A DNA stretch of 64,000 bases from Phlegmacium glaucopus (GCA_015039465.1 MU130702.1:704861-768860); one strand, 5' to 3'; shown: positions 35,579 to 46,893, counted from the first letter of the stretch. Program-made: numbers and translations. The notes: generated from the letters alone by a model not told the origin.

Positions 35579-36209
35579 GCCAAGTATAAGGACGCCTCCG
35601 CTTGCTGAGGGTCAAAAAGCACACGGGTTAAATAGAAAGACCCGTTGTAGAATGATCAAAAGTGCGATCGGTTTCGTTAGCACGCGGATGCAGCCCACAA
35701 AATAAGCCCTCAATACGAGGGGCGGATGCAACGCGTGTCTTCAACTATCGATTAACAAAAGAATGGGATATAGCCTTATACAGTGAAATTGAGGCTGATT
35801 AAGACGAGAGATGTGGTATGATGGTCGTCGTAAGCAAGAGAGAAAGCAGGCAAGAAATTGGACCAGGACTCTGAAATGCAGATTTGTAGATCATGCCGTC
35901 ACATAATTGTCACAACCTTTCATAATCGATGACCGTCGGGCCTTGAAAAATAATTTGTCTGTGCATCTATCTATGACTCCTAAGCAATTTCACAACATCT
36001 GCAAATCTTGAGAGCCCTGTCACCTGAGGTGAGGCAGGTACCATCGCTTCTTGTTAAAGTCCAAACATGCGGCCCCCTGATCCGAAAAATGCTAATGAAC
36101 ACAGATGGGGAACAAGCTAAATCTTAAATGGTCAATATCCTGGTAGCACGAAACATATATGAAGTATACGCAGGCTTCCACAGAATCGACGTGCGTGAAG
36201 ATAACGTGG
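35579..36209. promoter_or_regulatory. Promoter region of the CADG-like gene and 3' end of LUC7
   Basis: About 630 bp without a supported gene. It should contain the 5' leader of the minus-strand gene ending at 31965 and, on the other side, the LUC7 3' UTR. I find no known motif and no convincing open frame. Confidence 0.35.
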
Positions 36210-37531
36210 TCAATACCTCCGCCTTCCTGGACTTCTTGAGCGCTCCCGATCTCTCCGTCTATCGGTGAAAAGAATACACACAGATCAGCAATAAGAATGA
36301 GGGCAGCACGATGGAAATACTAACTCATACCGCGAAGACGATCGGTCGTAGCCACGGTCTCGTTCGCCACGTTCACGATACTCATCTCCTCCACGAGATG
36401 CTCGATAGTCACTTCCAGATCTTGACGGAGGGCCTGACGGTGGTACTGCCGTTCCGGATGAGCCAGACGGGATGGAACTTGGAGGGGCCATTTTACGCTT
36501 TTCACGTTCTTCTCGAAATTTGTTAAGCATGTTACGGAGTTCGTGATATCCCAGGTGCATCTATTCCGGAAAATATTAGTCAATGGCAGCATAGATTTTA
36601 TGGACTTTCAACATACTTTACCACCAAAGTGATCCGCGAGACGACGGTCGGAATCCAGGACGGAAAGGTAGGCACCACATACATCACACACGCGCAGCTT
36701 CTGGTGGCCCGAGGCACCCGAGGTGTCCGTCAGTTGCTGAAGTTCTCGCTGCGCAAAATTATTAAATGTTGGGCACTGACAAAAAAGTGCGCACCTCTTT
36801 GTCGGCTTTCTCACTCTTCAAAGCCTCAATAGCAGCCATTTCACGCATCGACTCATCTACTTTCCCTTGTTCCCCTGGTTTCAATGCATTAGTATATAGT
36901 GACGGAATAAGGGAAGCCTGAATCCTCACCCAAAGTCTCAATTTTCTCAGTTCCCCCTTGAATGGCGAGTTCAATTTCCGCAATTTCCCTCATCTATCAC
37001 AGACGAACATTTAGTCCCACAAGATCGAAACATGTTGAAAGCAGGCATACTAAGTTTGTTGTCTTTGCGTTCTCTTCTGGTGTTTTCTCCAATCGACGAT
37101 GTGCTGCCCTTATTCTCCGATCACATTCGTCAACGAAGGTAAATATATTCGCCTCATACTCCATCTGAAACCGGTTGAAAATAGGGTCATTTGGGTTAGC
37201 TTCCTTGGCTGTGAGATACTCGGTTTTGAGGCGTTCAGTATGTGACTTCGGACATGCCCCAAGGTCCATTTTCTACAGAGAAGTGAGTCAGCACAGATAA
37301 CTTAAAACAGATGAGGAACTGACAGTATTAGTGAAAAGAGCGTGGGGGCACGTTCCGCACAGGAAATTTCGGCAAACTTTTTCGTCTGACCATACAAGAT
37401 TAGCGTTGGCAACACCCATTGCCTCTGGCCCCATCATTTGCTGCAAGGTTGTTTCAAATCATGTTCCTAAGCAGTGATAGATTAGAACACACCTCTAGGA
37501 GCTTTCTCTGCATTTCTGCTAAGCGACCCAT
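36210..37531 (-). CDS. LUC7: LUC7 U1 snRNP component
   Basis: U1 snRNP protein that helps choose 5' splice sites. Seen: MGRLAEMQRKLLEQMMGPEA, then the first zinc finger VCRNFLCGTCPHALFTNTKM with DLGACPKSHTERLKTEY (CCCH type), a long coiled coil with EANIFTFVDECDRRIRAAHR, EIAEIELAIQGGTEK and MAAIEALKSEKADKERELQQ. The second zinc finger follows (KLRVCDVCGAYLSVLDSD then RLADHFGGKMHLGYHELRNM, C2H2 type). A Ser/Gly-rich and Arg-rich tail with RDRERSRSPGRRRY closes the protein. Both fingers and the RS/RE tail are present, as expected. Short introns separate most parts. The TGA is at 36210-36212. Confidence 0.94.
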
Positions 37532-37959
37532 ATTATAATCTGGAGCTGGACTTTGAGAGAAAGTAAATTGACTTGAATGAACTTGGAAGAAAGGCAATGA
37601 TGACTTTGTGTTTATTATGCCATATATTAGGTAATTAATAGCAAAAAAGTTGGGTTATGATTATGGAGCCTGCCAGGGCTCGTCTGCAAGAAACAGTAAC
37701 TTGTCAGTAAAATGCTATGTATCCTATGTTACAGATGGCATGGTGATCATGGTGATATGAAGCTTTTGAACATGAAACAGTGGAATGGTGCATGTATGTA
37801 GTAATGTAGAGAAGAGGACCTGAATGTTACGGGATTAGTGTCAGGTGAACAATGGCATGAATGAAAATATGGTTAACGAGCCCGCGAAAGAAATGTCGTC
37901 ACAGCGGTGATTCAAGAATTGAAGAGTTGGGAAAGCTCGATCGCTGGGATGACAAGAGC
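37532..37959. other. Region downstream of the J/ankyrin gene and upstream of LUC7
   Basis: About 430 bp. It carries the LUC7 promoter and the 3' UTR of the next minus-strand gene. A run with ATGGTGATCATGGTGATATG near 37739-37758 is repetitive but short. No gene is supported. Confidence 0.3.
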
Positions 37960-39759
37960 CTAGTGGGCTGGTGGTGCATAGTGGCCGCCTCGACCTCGAC
38001 CTCGACCCCGCCCGCGTCCACGATTACGACCTCGGGAAGCCTGTAGGTTTGAACCCGAGGGAATTATCTTCGCCGACGGTGAAATTGGAGACTGAGGGTG
38101 AGACAACTTGGGTGAAGCTTTCGTAGTCTGCGCCTGGGTATCTCTTGGCTGCACTTTTTTGCTTCCAAGTTTCCCATACTGCTTCAGTAGTTTCATGATA
38201 TCCTCAACTTTGTCCTGGTCCCCAGCAGAGGCGCCTTCCAAGGTGAATGGACCTTTCTCAGAGGTTGCCCAAGTCAATGCTTGGCTGATTTCTTGAGGAG
38301 TCGCAAGTTCCTTGTCGAGTACCATCCAAACGATTTCGGGCTCATGAGATTCTAAAGCCAAAGAAATAGGATTGGAACATTCTGAATAGTCGTAGATAGG
38401 TTTCGCGTCCGAGTCCTTCGGGGGATATGTTTCAAGGAAGAGCTGAACGATCGGAATGTGTCCTTGCTTCAGAGCCACATGAAATGCGGTTAAACCTTGC
38501 GAATTCTTTTCTTCTGGATCTGCACCTGAGAACAGGGTTCATATGCTGAAAGGGCTGATTTATCGAAATGTGAGCTATACGTACCATGACTGTCAAGCCA
38601 TTTGACGAGTTCGAGATCTCCGCTTATTGAAGCAATGTGCAGTAATGTTTCTTTAGGATCCCGGGGATGATTCTTGACAAATTCTGCGCTTCCTTGTTTG
38701 ACTTCACCCCCTGCCGCATCGACCGCATCTTCCCAGATACCCTTTTTGACTTTCGCGGAGTTCCCCTCACGCGCAGCAGCAAAGACTGAAGACCTGATGG
38801 TTTGAGCTTGTTGAAGCAATAGCTTGGCCCTTTCTTCTGAGGATTTACGGACTGCCTCTGCTTGAACCTTTTTGGCCTCGATCTTGTTTTTTTGCCTTTT
38901 CTCGGCTTGCAGGCGTTCTAGCATCAAAATGAAATATGAATAACGTTTCAGTATTGAAACTGTAGAGTTACCTTGCTCTCTTTCCATCTCCTGTCTGGCC
39001 TTTCGGGCAATGGCTTCTTGCTTCCGTCGCACTTGCGACTCCAATTGTTCCTCGCGGGATTTACGTAAGCGCTCCTTATATTCTTCAGGTGTTTCTTCCT
39101 TAGCCATGCGGTGGTAATTGGAGTCTGGTATATGTTAGTTTGAACTCAAGTATTTGGACAGTTTTTGTTATTACTGACGGCGGTTACGATCCAAACGTTC
39201 ATATCTGTTCCTCATAATGTTCTCGAAAACATATCTAGGTACATCCCATGAAATTCGTCAGCTTATTATTTCAAGGAAGAAATTTTACTGACAAGTAAAA
39301 AGCCACTTCATCATCTGAATCATAATATTCGTCACCACAGTATTCGTCTTGGTCTTCATCATCATATTCATCATCAGAGAATGAACCATCACTCCCATGA
39401 CGAAAATTAAAGAATGGGTAGGAATGGTGTGAACGAGTGGAAATTTTTGAGGCTTCATCCAGATGTTTTACGAGCACGCGGTAAGCCTCGCTCACACGTT
39501 GAAACTCTTCAGTGGCACTTGGGTTCTCTGGGTTTTTGTCCGGATGTGTGCGAAGAGCAACCTGGAAAGGAAAGAAATGAAGATGACATAAATCGCGTTT
39601 AAAACATGTTTACCTGCTTATAGGTGGACTTGACGAGGTCAATGGAAGACCCCTGTTTCTGAGTATGAGATATCTGAAGAACACAGCAAAAATCAAAACC
39701 TGAACCTCTTCCAGGCCAAGAACTGCGAAGGCCTCGGAAACTTTTAGAGAGGCGCGCAT
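37960..39759 (-). CDS. J-domain protein with ankyrin repeats and C-terminal RG box
   Basis: Seen: an N-terminal J domain, MRASLKVSEAFAVLGLEEV.. and the HPD motif in LRTHPDKNPENPSATEEF, then VSEAYRVLVKHLDEA. A long acidic/charged linker with SDDEYDDEDQDEY and strongly charged coiled coil (EEYKERLRKSREEQLESQVR) follows. Then AKLLLQQAQTIRSSVFAAA and two ankyrin-like repeats around DPKETLLHIASISGDLELVK and GLTAFHVALKQGHIPIVQLF. The last exon ends in a Lys/Ser/Thr linker and an RG-rich box (GRNRGRGRGRGRGRGGHY) before APPAH. J domains usually recruit Hsp70; ankyrins bind proteins; RG boxes often bind RNA. I know no named family with exactly this order and call it from motifs alone. The start at 39759 is the first ATG that begins the J domain. 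Confidence 0.82.
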
Positions 39760-39882
39760 GGGGAGAACGTGTCGAAAGAGAAAGATATCATGATCAAAGC
39801 CTATTTCGCGACGCGTTTGCCAAATGAGGACAAGCAAAAACACGTTCAAATTTGTTTTGCTTTTCTGAATGCTCAACTGCAG
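39760..39882. promoter_or_regulatory. 123-bp divergent promoter, J/ankyrin gene and BCS1
   Basis: Two starts facing apart lie only 123 bp from each other, so they must share a compact promoter. The plus side ends in GCTCAACTGCAG just before the BCS1 ATG. No named element is recognised. Confidence 0.4.
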
Positions 39883-41485
39883 ATGTTATCCGACACCAAC
39901 TTTAGTAGTTTTCTAAATGATAAGTGCGTATTTACCATCTTATTACAATACACCAGCTCTGATTTTTGTTATCAAGTATAGTCCTTATTTCCAAGCTGGC
40001 TTCGGTCTCATGGTTTGCCTTACTTCCCTCCTAATGGGACCTTTTCTTTGACGGTACTCAGGCATTAGGCGTTGGTGCCACAATTCTGCGCCAGGGTCTT
40101 GTTGTGGGCACCACTGCACTCCGGCGACGAATGCTTGTAACCTTGGAAATCAACAACAAGGATAAGTCGTATGAATGGTTTCTTGCGTGGATGGCATCAC
40201 AGGCGGTTTTGCAAAAACAGAAGTCGAGATTTGCCCCATGGGCACGAAGTCATCAACTTAGTGTTGAAACCGTTGTCGAACAGCGCAAGAACGGGAGCTC
40301 AACTGCTCTTTTTAAATTTGTCGCAGGGCCTGGCACTCACTACTTTAAATATAAAGACGCTTGGTTGCAGGTAAGTTACATCCATACCTGCAACGGAATT
40401 TAGTCACGTACCTATATCAGGTCAAACGTGAAAGAGAAACTCGATCTATGCAACTGATGTCAGGAGTCCCCTGGGAGACGGTGACACTGACCACCCTGTC
40501 AAGAGACAGGGCGTTATTCCCTTACTTACTGAGTGAGGCACGCGACCTCGCAATGCGAGGTCACGAAGGCAAACTGGTGATCCACACCGCTTGGGGAATC
40601 GAGTGGCGGCCATTTGGCCAGCCACGACAAAAACGCCCGCTGCACAGTGTTGTGCTTGGCTCCGGCATAGCTGAAAATATTGAGAAAGATATAAAAGCCT
40701 TCTTGGATAGGCGCCAGTGGTACGCAGATAGAGGTTTGTCAACCCTATTTTGCTTAGAGAACGCTCCTTGCGCCTATACTGATAGTCGTTTTTCTCTAGG
40801 TATTCCGTATCGTCGAGGGTATCTATTACATGGGCCCCCCGGCTCTGGAAAGACATCGTTTATCCAGGCACTCGCAGGGGCGCTCTCTTATGACATATGT
40901 GTTCTTAACCTCTCAGAGCGAGGACTCGCTGATGACAAGCTATTTCATTTGTTATCAAATGTCCCGGAGCGTAGCTTTGTACTCATTGAAGATATTGACG
41001 CTGCTTTCAATAAACGTGTACAGACCAGTGAAGATGGGTACGCCGATCCAGACATCGGGGAAATATGATACTAAAGAAATCCCTTTAGTTATCAGTCTTC
41101 CGTGACTTTCTCTGGCTTTTTGAATGCACTAGACGGTGTCGCCTCTGGGGAAGAGCGAATCATATTTTTGACAACAAATCATCTTGAAAAATTAGATGCG
41201 GCCCTGATTCGACCAGGACGCGTTGATCTAATGGAGCACATAGACGATGCTAGTCCAGAGCAAGCTCAGAGATTATTCGAACGATTTTTCGGAGGAGGCA
41301 GCACACCTAACCTCTCAGATGAAGAAGTGGCGGAACTCGCCAGAACTTTGGGGAATCTCGTCGAGGAAGAGATGACGAATGAGCGAAGAATTAGTATGGC
41401 TGCGCTGCAGGGACTCTTCATTCGTCAGAATGCTCAGGAGGCTCTTACACAATCTCGTAACCTCTTTGTAAGTCGACGGACATGA
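39883..41485 (+). CDS. BCS1: Mitochondrial AAA chaperone BCS1
   Basis: Inner-membrane AAA protein that moves the folded Rieske Fe-S protein into complex III. Seen: ATG at 39883 [20 protein letters not shown], then [19 protein letters not shown] as the N-terminal membrane segment, [48 protein letters not shown], Walker [20 protein letters not shown], Walker [13 protein letters not shown], the second-region [40 protein letters not shown], arginine finger region, and the C-terminus. The BCS1-specific N-terminal domain plus AAA core identify it. The presequence-like internal region of BCS1 is carried by the basic stretch after the membrane helix. About five introns. It shares a 123-bp divergent promoter with the J/ankyrin gene; a convergent gene ends 75 bp after its stop. 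Confidence 0.94.
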
Positions 41486-41560
41486 ATTTCACAATATGCT
41501 GCATGTTTTATATTAATAGAGTAGAATATGTAATGGTACTTGAATGAGGGAACGGGGACC

Positions 41561-42681
41561 TTAGAAATTTGGCTTTCTTTTGCGACCTGTGAATTTCGAG
41601 TCATGAGGCACTCCCTCCTTACCACGTTTGCGGTAGAGCTATGCCATGAAAGATGAGTATGGAGAAGGATATGAGCCAGATTTAGGTATACCTCTTTCTT
41701 CTTCAAGATCCAGTCCCTATCCTTCACATTTTTCCGTTTCCCATTCTTTGCCCTCGTCCGTTCCCGATCTCTTCGCCGCTCAAACGTAACCCTGTCGTCC
41801 TCTTCTTCCTCGCCTTGTAGGCCCTGCGGTACCTGATGCTGACCACCTCCACCGCCCACAAACAGGCACAGGAAGACCTTTTTGGCTTTTTTGGAATTCG
41901 GATAATCAACCACTATACCTCCACCGAAACCGGCTTTTTGGGCGATGGATGTTATCAGCTGTATTTGGTCATCGGAAGAAGGATAAAATTGCAGGACAAC
42001 GCGTGAGGGGTTTCGCATGGCGGAATGCAGTGTTGTAAAAAAACGATTTAGACGGTGTGGAGGTGAAGAAGTTGGATGCGAAGTTTCTGCATTCAGCAAC
42101 CATTGAAGTACAGAAATACTGGTGTCAAATAAGATTTAACACCAAGAGAATAAATATGCAAGGACGTACCTGATGGCTCCGTCAAAACTTCCAGGTCGGA
42201 AACCAAAACCCTGGCCGATGTCTTGTAAAAACAGATCGCCTTCGACCTCACGCTCCAGAGCAACCTCTAACCATATGTTAACTGAGGAACAGTGTAATAG
42301 AAATTGCATGTTCACCAAGCATGCTGGGTGCAATGTCAACGCCAGTCCATATATATCCTTCATCATCTAAAATTTCTCCGGACAGGCCTGAACCACAGCC
42401 TATGTCCAACAAGTATCCTGGCTGATCTGGAGGCATATTTAGAAGCTCTAACGCTCTATATGTCATGTCAGCCTGGATTTGCTGGTTTCGTGTGCTGCAT
42501 AGATAGAACGATTAGTGATGGTTTAGATCGTTCCTAAGGTACAGGTGCAGACTTTTGGGTATATTTTTTAGCTTCTGCGTCACCATAATACTTGTAATTG
42601 AGGATGTAAGTATTGCATTTTCAAAACAAGAACCTGTGCTCGTACGATCTCTGGGGGTGCTTGCAGCTCAGGCCTGGACAT
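41561..42681 (-). CDS. BUD23: BUD23 18S rRNA (guanine-N7) methyltransferase
   Basis: SAM-dependent enzyme that makes m7G1575 (yeast) on 18S rRNA in small-subunit assembly. Seen: [25 protein letters not shown] exon, [20 protein letters not shown] motif [54 protein letters not shown], then [20 protein letters not shown], and the conserved [20 protein letters not shown] and [27 protein letters not shown] is followed by a long basic tail ([20 protein letters not shown] then TGRKRKPNF), also typical. Starts at 42681 by the MSRPE motif. Convergent with BCS1, tandem with BET3. Confidence 0.93.
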
Positions 42682-42888
42682 AGTTTTTGTGGTAAAGAGG
42701 GATTCGTCCTCCTGTTTTGGGTTGCTGATGATCGCACATCATTCTGTGCGGCAGCACTTTCCCTTGACTCATGGTTCTATCCCTGCAAGGACATTTAGAA
42801 AGAGAGTCACTCGAAAAAAAAATGACCATAGAGAATCGCATTGAATTTGATAGTACAATATGATATTTCATCATCTACATAATGATAA

Positions 42889-43693
42889 TCAGTCATCGCC
42901 AATTGGTACCTCCTCTTCGAGATATTTAACCAATTTCACGCGAATTTCTGTACTTTCATCGCCTCGAAGTACATCCGAAATAAATTCAGCTTGGACTTGT
43001 AATTGGACCTGAACGAATCAGGGATCGAGTTAGCAAACGTTATTTTGTTCAGATTCGAGGTCCATATACCATCTCTAGTGCACCCCGTAGCACGCCACAA
43101 AGGACGTTACTGAACCATAATCCACCTTCCAGAACTTCCTCAGGTAGTTCAACAAACTCTGCTAGAGGGTTTTCTTCAAGAGTCAGAGTGAAGGTTGAAC
43201 CTGCGTTAGCTTGAGTTATTGATGTGTTACTCGTTGGTCGACCTGGCGATGATGGAGGAGGTGGTCCTCCATGTGTAACTGTGGGAGTGATGTTGAGGAA
43301 AGACTTAAATCCAACCTACGCCAGTGGACTATCAGGATGAAATTTCCGCCCGTGGTTATAAGTGAAATGCAATCACAAACCTTGGCAACAACTTCTCCAA
43401 CCTCCTTAAAATCTGAGCATCTCCCAAGGCTTGATTTTGCCAGGAAGTCTTCAATCAATCTGGTACCTATGTTGTAACCCATCTTTTCGAGCTGTTTGTT
43501 GACTTCTTCATAGTCTTCGTAGTCCTGAATAAGTTGCACGACGAGAGCACCGTATGTGAGTGCGAATAGTTCTGCATTCTGTGCACGTTAGTTCAAGATG
43601 GATATAATGTTCAATGTCACTCACGATTTTCTCCGAACGGCTTTTCCAAAGATCCTCACCAATGTTCTTGTATTGCTTGCTGATTGTAGCCAT
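42889..43693 (-). CDS. BET3: TRAPP complex subunit BET3 (TRAPPC3)
   Basis: Core TRAPP subunit, a palmitoylated vesicle-tethering factor at the ER-Golgi interface. Seen: [80 protein letters not shown] (the Cys matches the palmitoylation site), [14 protein letters not shown], and the C-terminal [40 protein letters not shown]. Compared with human TRAPPC3 as I remember it, there is an extra Gly/Pro/Ser-rich stretch of about 20 residues ([15 protein letters not shown]) near the middle. Three or four short introns. Stop TGA at 42889-42891. Confidence 0.93.
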
Positions 43694-43817
43694 AAAAAGT
43701 TGAAGTTATTGATATTTGTCACAGAAACTAAATTAGAAGCCAGGCATATCACGATTCTAATTATCCCGTCTAGTATCAAAAGCGATTATACATAGGATAG
43801 AGCAGCCGTCGTATTAC

Positions 43818-44379
43818 TCAGTATCGGTCCAACCTATTAAGTTTCTTCGCCGTATGCGCGTTGTTTTGTGTATTCTGTCCCCTGACAGGAAGATGCATTG
43901 CATGTCTCCTTCCAACATAACTACCAATCATCCGTTGATGACCAATATTCTCTCGAATTTCGCTCCTCAACTCAGATTCTATTTTGAGGTTTCTCAAAGG
44001 ATCAACGTTCTGGGCTTTCTTCTCCTTTTGTGCTGCGTTGAATTTGGCTTGAAGCTCCTGTATTGGAATTGAAGATGGTGGAGGGACGTGACTTGGGGAT
44101 GCGAGTGGATATCTCGGCAGTGGAAGAGCGGTCGCGGGGGATGAGAGGAAGGAGGCGAGGGAAGTCACTTGAAAAGGAGAAAGATCCTTGACCTTACATC
44201 GGTCATGAACCTGTAGTCGTGCGCAGAGTCGATGTGCCGTGTAGGCCCCGATGCCATAGACCTTAGTCAAAGCGAACTGAACAGGCAAATGAGGCCTTCA
44301 TGTCATAGCTGATGGAAAAACAGAGGCTTACCCGGGCAAATTGGTTGTCTGGAAGGTTAATTCCCAGAATATGCACCAT
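43818..44379 (-). CDS. Mitochondrial small-subunit ribosomal protein uS13m
   Basis: Homologue of bacterial S13 (uS13). Seen: MVHILGINLPDNQFARF, then FALTKVYGIGAYTAHRLCAR, LQVHDRCKVKDLSPFQVTSL, a short Ala/Pro/Leu-rich spacer unusual for S13, LRSEIRENIGHQRMIGSYVG, RRHAMHLPVRGQNTQNNAHT and the end AKKLNRLDRY. VYGIG and GRRHxxxLPVRGQxTxxNA are the S13 hallmark motifs. The spacer is an insertion between the two helices of S13 (PSHVPPPSSIPIQELQ). No long presequence is seen, so import uses internal signals (inference). It shares a 90-bp divergent promoter with XAP5. Confidence 0.9.
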
Positions 44380-44469
44380 TGTGAGGGATGCTAAGGTCAA
44401 GGTAGTGGTCACGCGATCGAGCTTTACATTCACGTTCCGACGAACTCAGCCCCTCTATCATTTACCAGC
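44380..44469. promoter_or_regulatory. 90-bp divergent promoter, uS13m and XAP5
   Basis: Only 90 bp separate the ATG of the mitochondrial S13 gene from that of XAP5. The stretch must serve both. GGTCACGCGATC occurs near 44408-44419. No named factor site is claimed. Confidence 0.4.
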
Positions 44470-45786
44470 ATGTCTACCAACAAGGCTGAAGGTCGGCGTG
44501 AAGACATACTTCTCAAGCAGCGCAATCAGATGCGTGAGGAGTATGAGCGTCAAAAGCAGTCTCTCATAAATGAAACAGAAAAAGCTCGACCTTCGACGAA
44601 TCGATTCGTTGGACAAAATGATTCAATGGAAGAATCATTAAAGAATAACACTATTGGTTTGGTCCGTCTGGAGGACTTCCAAAAGAAGAAGAAAGAGCTA
44701 GAGGAGGCAAAAGCTCGGGAAGCAGCGCGGTCAAATGACTTGAAGTATGTTTCATTTCTCATCTTCTTGCCTATCCCGTTCTCCGTGTGCCTGCTTGATC
44801 CTAGGAAGACTAGATGGCTTATAGGTTGTGGAGAATTTGTTTAGGGATGACGCAAGAAAGGCAAAGAAGCGCAAGAAAAGCGCAAAAGCAACCCTGTCTT
44901 TTGCAATGGACGACGAAGTCGATGCCGACGGTGATTTGAATGATGACAATTCACGTCAAAATGATCAAGATGATAGAGACGAACCTCCCGCCAAACGGAA
45001 TAAACTAAAGAAAAACCCTAACGTTGATACCTCCTTCCTTCCTGATAGGGAGCGAGAGGAGGCTGAACGCAAGGAGCGGGAGCGACTACGCCTTGAATGG
45101 CTGGCCAAACAAGAACAGATGAAGAAGGAGGACATAGAGGTTGTTTATTCGTATTGGGACGGTAGTGGACATAGAAAGAGTGTCACCGTAAGTCTCTACC
45201 ATCGTTGACGGGAATGATCTCCTTCCTCATGAAATACCCGTTGCTTACTGAAATTCATGCCTAGTGCAAGAAAGGCGACGATATCGGTAGTTTCCTTGAA
45301 AAATGTCGTCAACAGTTTCCTGAGCTACGAGGCGTTAGTGTGGACAACCTAATGTATGTTAAGGTGAGGACCGGTCTACTGTCGAATATTATCGATCTGC
45401 TCAATCCCATAAAGGAGGATATCATTATACCCCATGTAGGTGATATATTCAAAGGCGTTCTTCCCCTGTTTAATGAACATCTGGCAGCATTACACATTCT
45501 ATGACTTCATTGTCAATAAAGCACGAGGAAAATCTGGGCCTCTCTTCAATTTTGATGTCCATGACGACGTTAGATTGCTCGCAGACGCTACCAAGGAGAA
45601 GGATGAATCTCATGCGGGCAAAGTCGTTGAAAGAAGCTACTATCAACGAAATAAGCATATTTTCCCAGCGTCTCGATGGGAGGTTGGTTCCAAACACAGC
45701 AAATAAATCAGCAAAACCCTAACCAATAATTCAATTTTCAGGTTTTCGATCCAGAGAAGAACTACGGAAAGTACACAATCGCCTGA
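44470..45786 (+). CDS. XAP5: XAP5/FAM50 family nuclear protein
   Basis: Conserved nuclear protein tied to transcription elongation and splicing (known for fission yeast Xap5 and human FAM50). Seen: [128 protein letters not shown], then the C-terminal XAP5 domain [100 protein letters not shown] and [13 protein letters not shown]. All signature blocks are present. The introns near 44745-44826, 45190-45266, 45360-45480 and 45680-45741 are short or inferred. Confidence 0.94.
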
Positions 45787-45997
45787 AATTTTGTTTCCAT
45801 AATATTGTATTTTGCCGTAGTACACCTGTTGGAATATAACACGGCAAATGCTACGTGGTACTCGTTCAAGATCCCAATTTTGTTTGTATTGCCTGGAGTT
45901 AGAGGAACTGGCATGGAGCGAGAACATGCACCCTCAAAATCCCACATCAGACAAGCGACGGAAACAGGTTCTCCAAGGATGAATGTAGTAAAGTAAA

Positions 45998-46591
45998 TCA
46001 ATCGAAAAGTCCGAAGCCCTATACGGCGTAAAAAGAATATTAACGATACTTGAAGACATTGGACGTCGAACAATGTACGTACCATGTCATCGTCTGACTC
46101 CTCCTCTTTCTCCTCCTTTGCTTCCTCTTTTGGTGCTTCCGCAGCAGCAGCGGGGCCCGATGATGCAGCAGGCACAGCAGAACCAGCAGCAGGTGCTCCT
46201 CCACCTGAACCAACGCTTGACAATAGCTCCTTGACGTTCTTTCCTTCGAGAGCTTTGGCGAGAAGAGTGGCCCAGATAGGTTCAATGTCGACGTTTGCAG
46301 CAGATGTCAAGGCGACAATTTTGTCTGCCTTGAAAGGAGAGAATGAAAATTTTGACTTTCAGGATTTGAGAGAGGAACAAACTGTGATTTCAAGGCCGTC
46401 ATCAGCGAGAATGAGAGCGGCGTATGTAGTGGCTAGATCAGTGGAGGACTATGCCAAATGGACAAGGTTAGCAAAGTGTAGAAAGGTCATCCGTGTTGGT
46501 CTCCGCCCATCCATCCATATTTCTGGGCTTGGAGAGAAATAAAAGGCACAGAGGCACTTCCAACAGCGACTTGAATGGATTTACTTACCAT
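45998..46591 (-). CDS. RPP1: 60S acidic ribosomal protein P1
   Basis: Stalk protein of the large ribosomal subunit that recruits elongation factors. Seen: exon 1 seems to hold only the ATG (46591-46589) followed by GTAAGT; exon 2 [20 protein letters not shown]; exon 3 [40 protein letters not shown] and an Ala/Glu/Lys-rich hinge; last exon GFGLFD. SDDDMGFGLFD is the universal P1/P2 tail. The length of about 112 residues is normal. [13 protein letters not shown] and the start [14 protein letters not shown] mark P1 rather than P2. The single-codon first exon is unusual and reported as a finding. Confidence 0.93.
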
Positions 46592-46893
46592 TTCTATGAT
46601 AGGGAGGCGAGACGGTCGATAGCAAGCGAGTTCGTCGGTTACAAGTTTGTGATTACTGGATCACGTAATCAAGTTTCGATATGTTCAAAAAAAAACGTCT
46701 AAAACAGAACTGGGGGCACCGCGGATTGAACGCGGGACCTTTAGATGTATTGACTTCAGTCTACTGCTCTCCCAACTGAGCTATGCCCCCAAGGTTGAAT
46801 TTAGATAGAATTTAGACACTATATTCTTTAAATATTTGACTGGAACGCTGACGCGTTGACCTTTAAAGTCATTCTTCGACCTCATCATCCCTA
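46592..46893. promoter_or_regulatory. Divergent region between RPP1 and VMA8 with an embedded tRNA-Phe
   Basis: About 300 bp between two outward-facing starts. A complete tRNA-Phe gene at 46711-46790 sits inside it, so two Pol II promoters and one Pol III gene share this space. No other element is named. Confidence 0.45.
46711..46790 (-). tRNA. tRNA-Phe(GAA), third copy, 7-nt intron
   Basis: Same acceptor, D and T arms as the two copies at 17.6-17.9 kb and the same GAA anticodon. The intron after position 37 is 7 nt (TCAATAC) instead of 9, so the gene is 80 nt. The unpaired G-A at the top of the anticodon stem is also shared. B box is GTTCAATCC. Confidence 0.94.

Noticed and set aside
36285..36592. 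A hidden plus-strand gene in the LUC7 region
   Set aside because: The minus-strand reading gives a complete LUC7 with both zinc fingers, so the plus frames are shadows.
37960..38050. RG-coding repeat as a CRISPR-like or simple-repeat element
   Set aside because: The repeat is CGACCTCGACC-like and codes in frame for the RG box of the J/ankyrin protein; no spacers are present.
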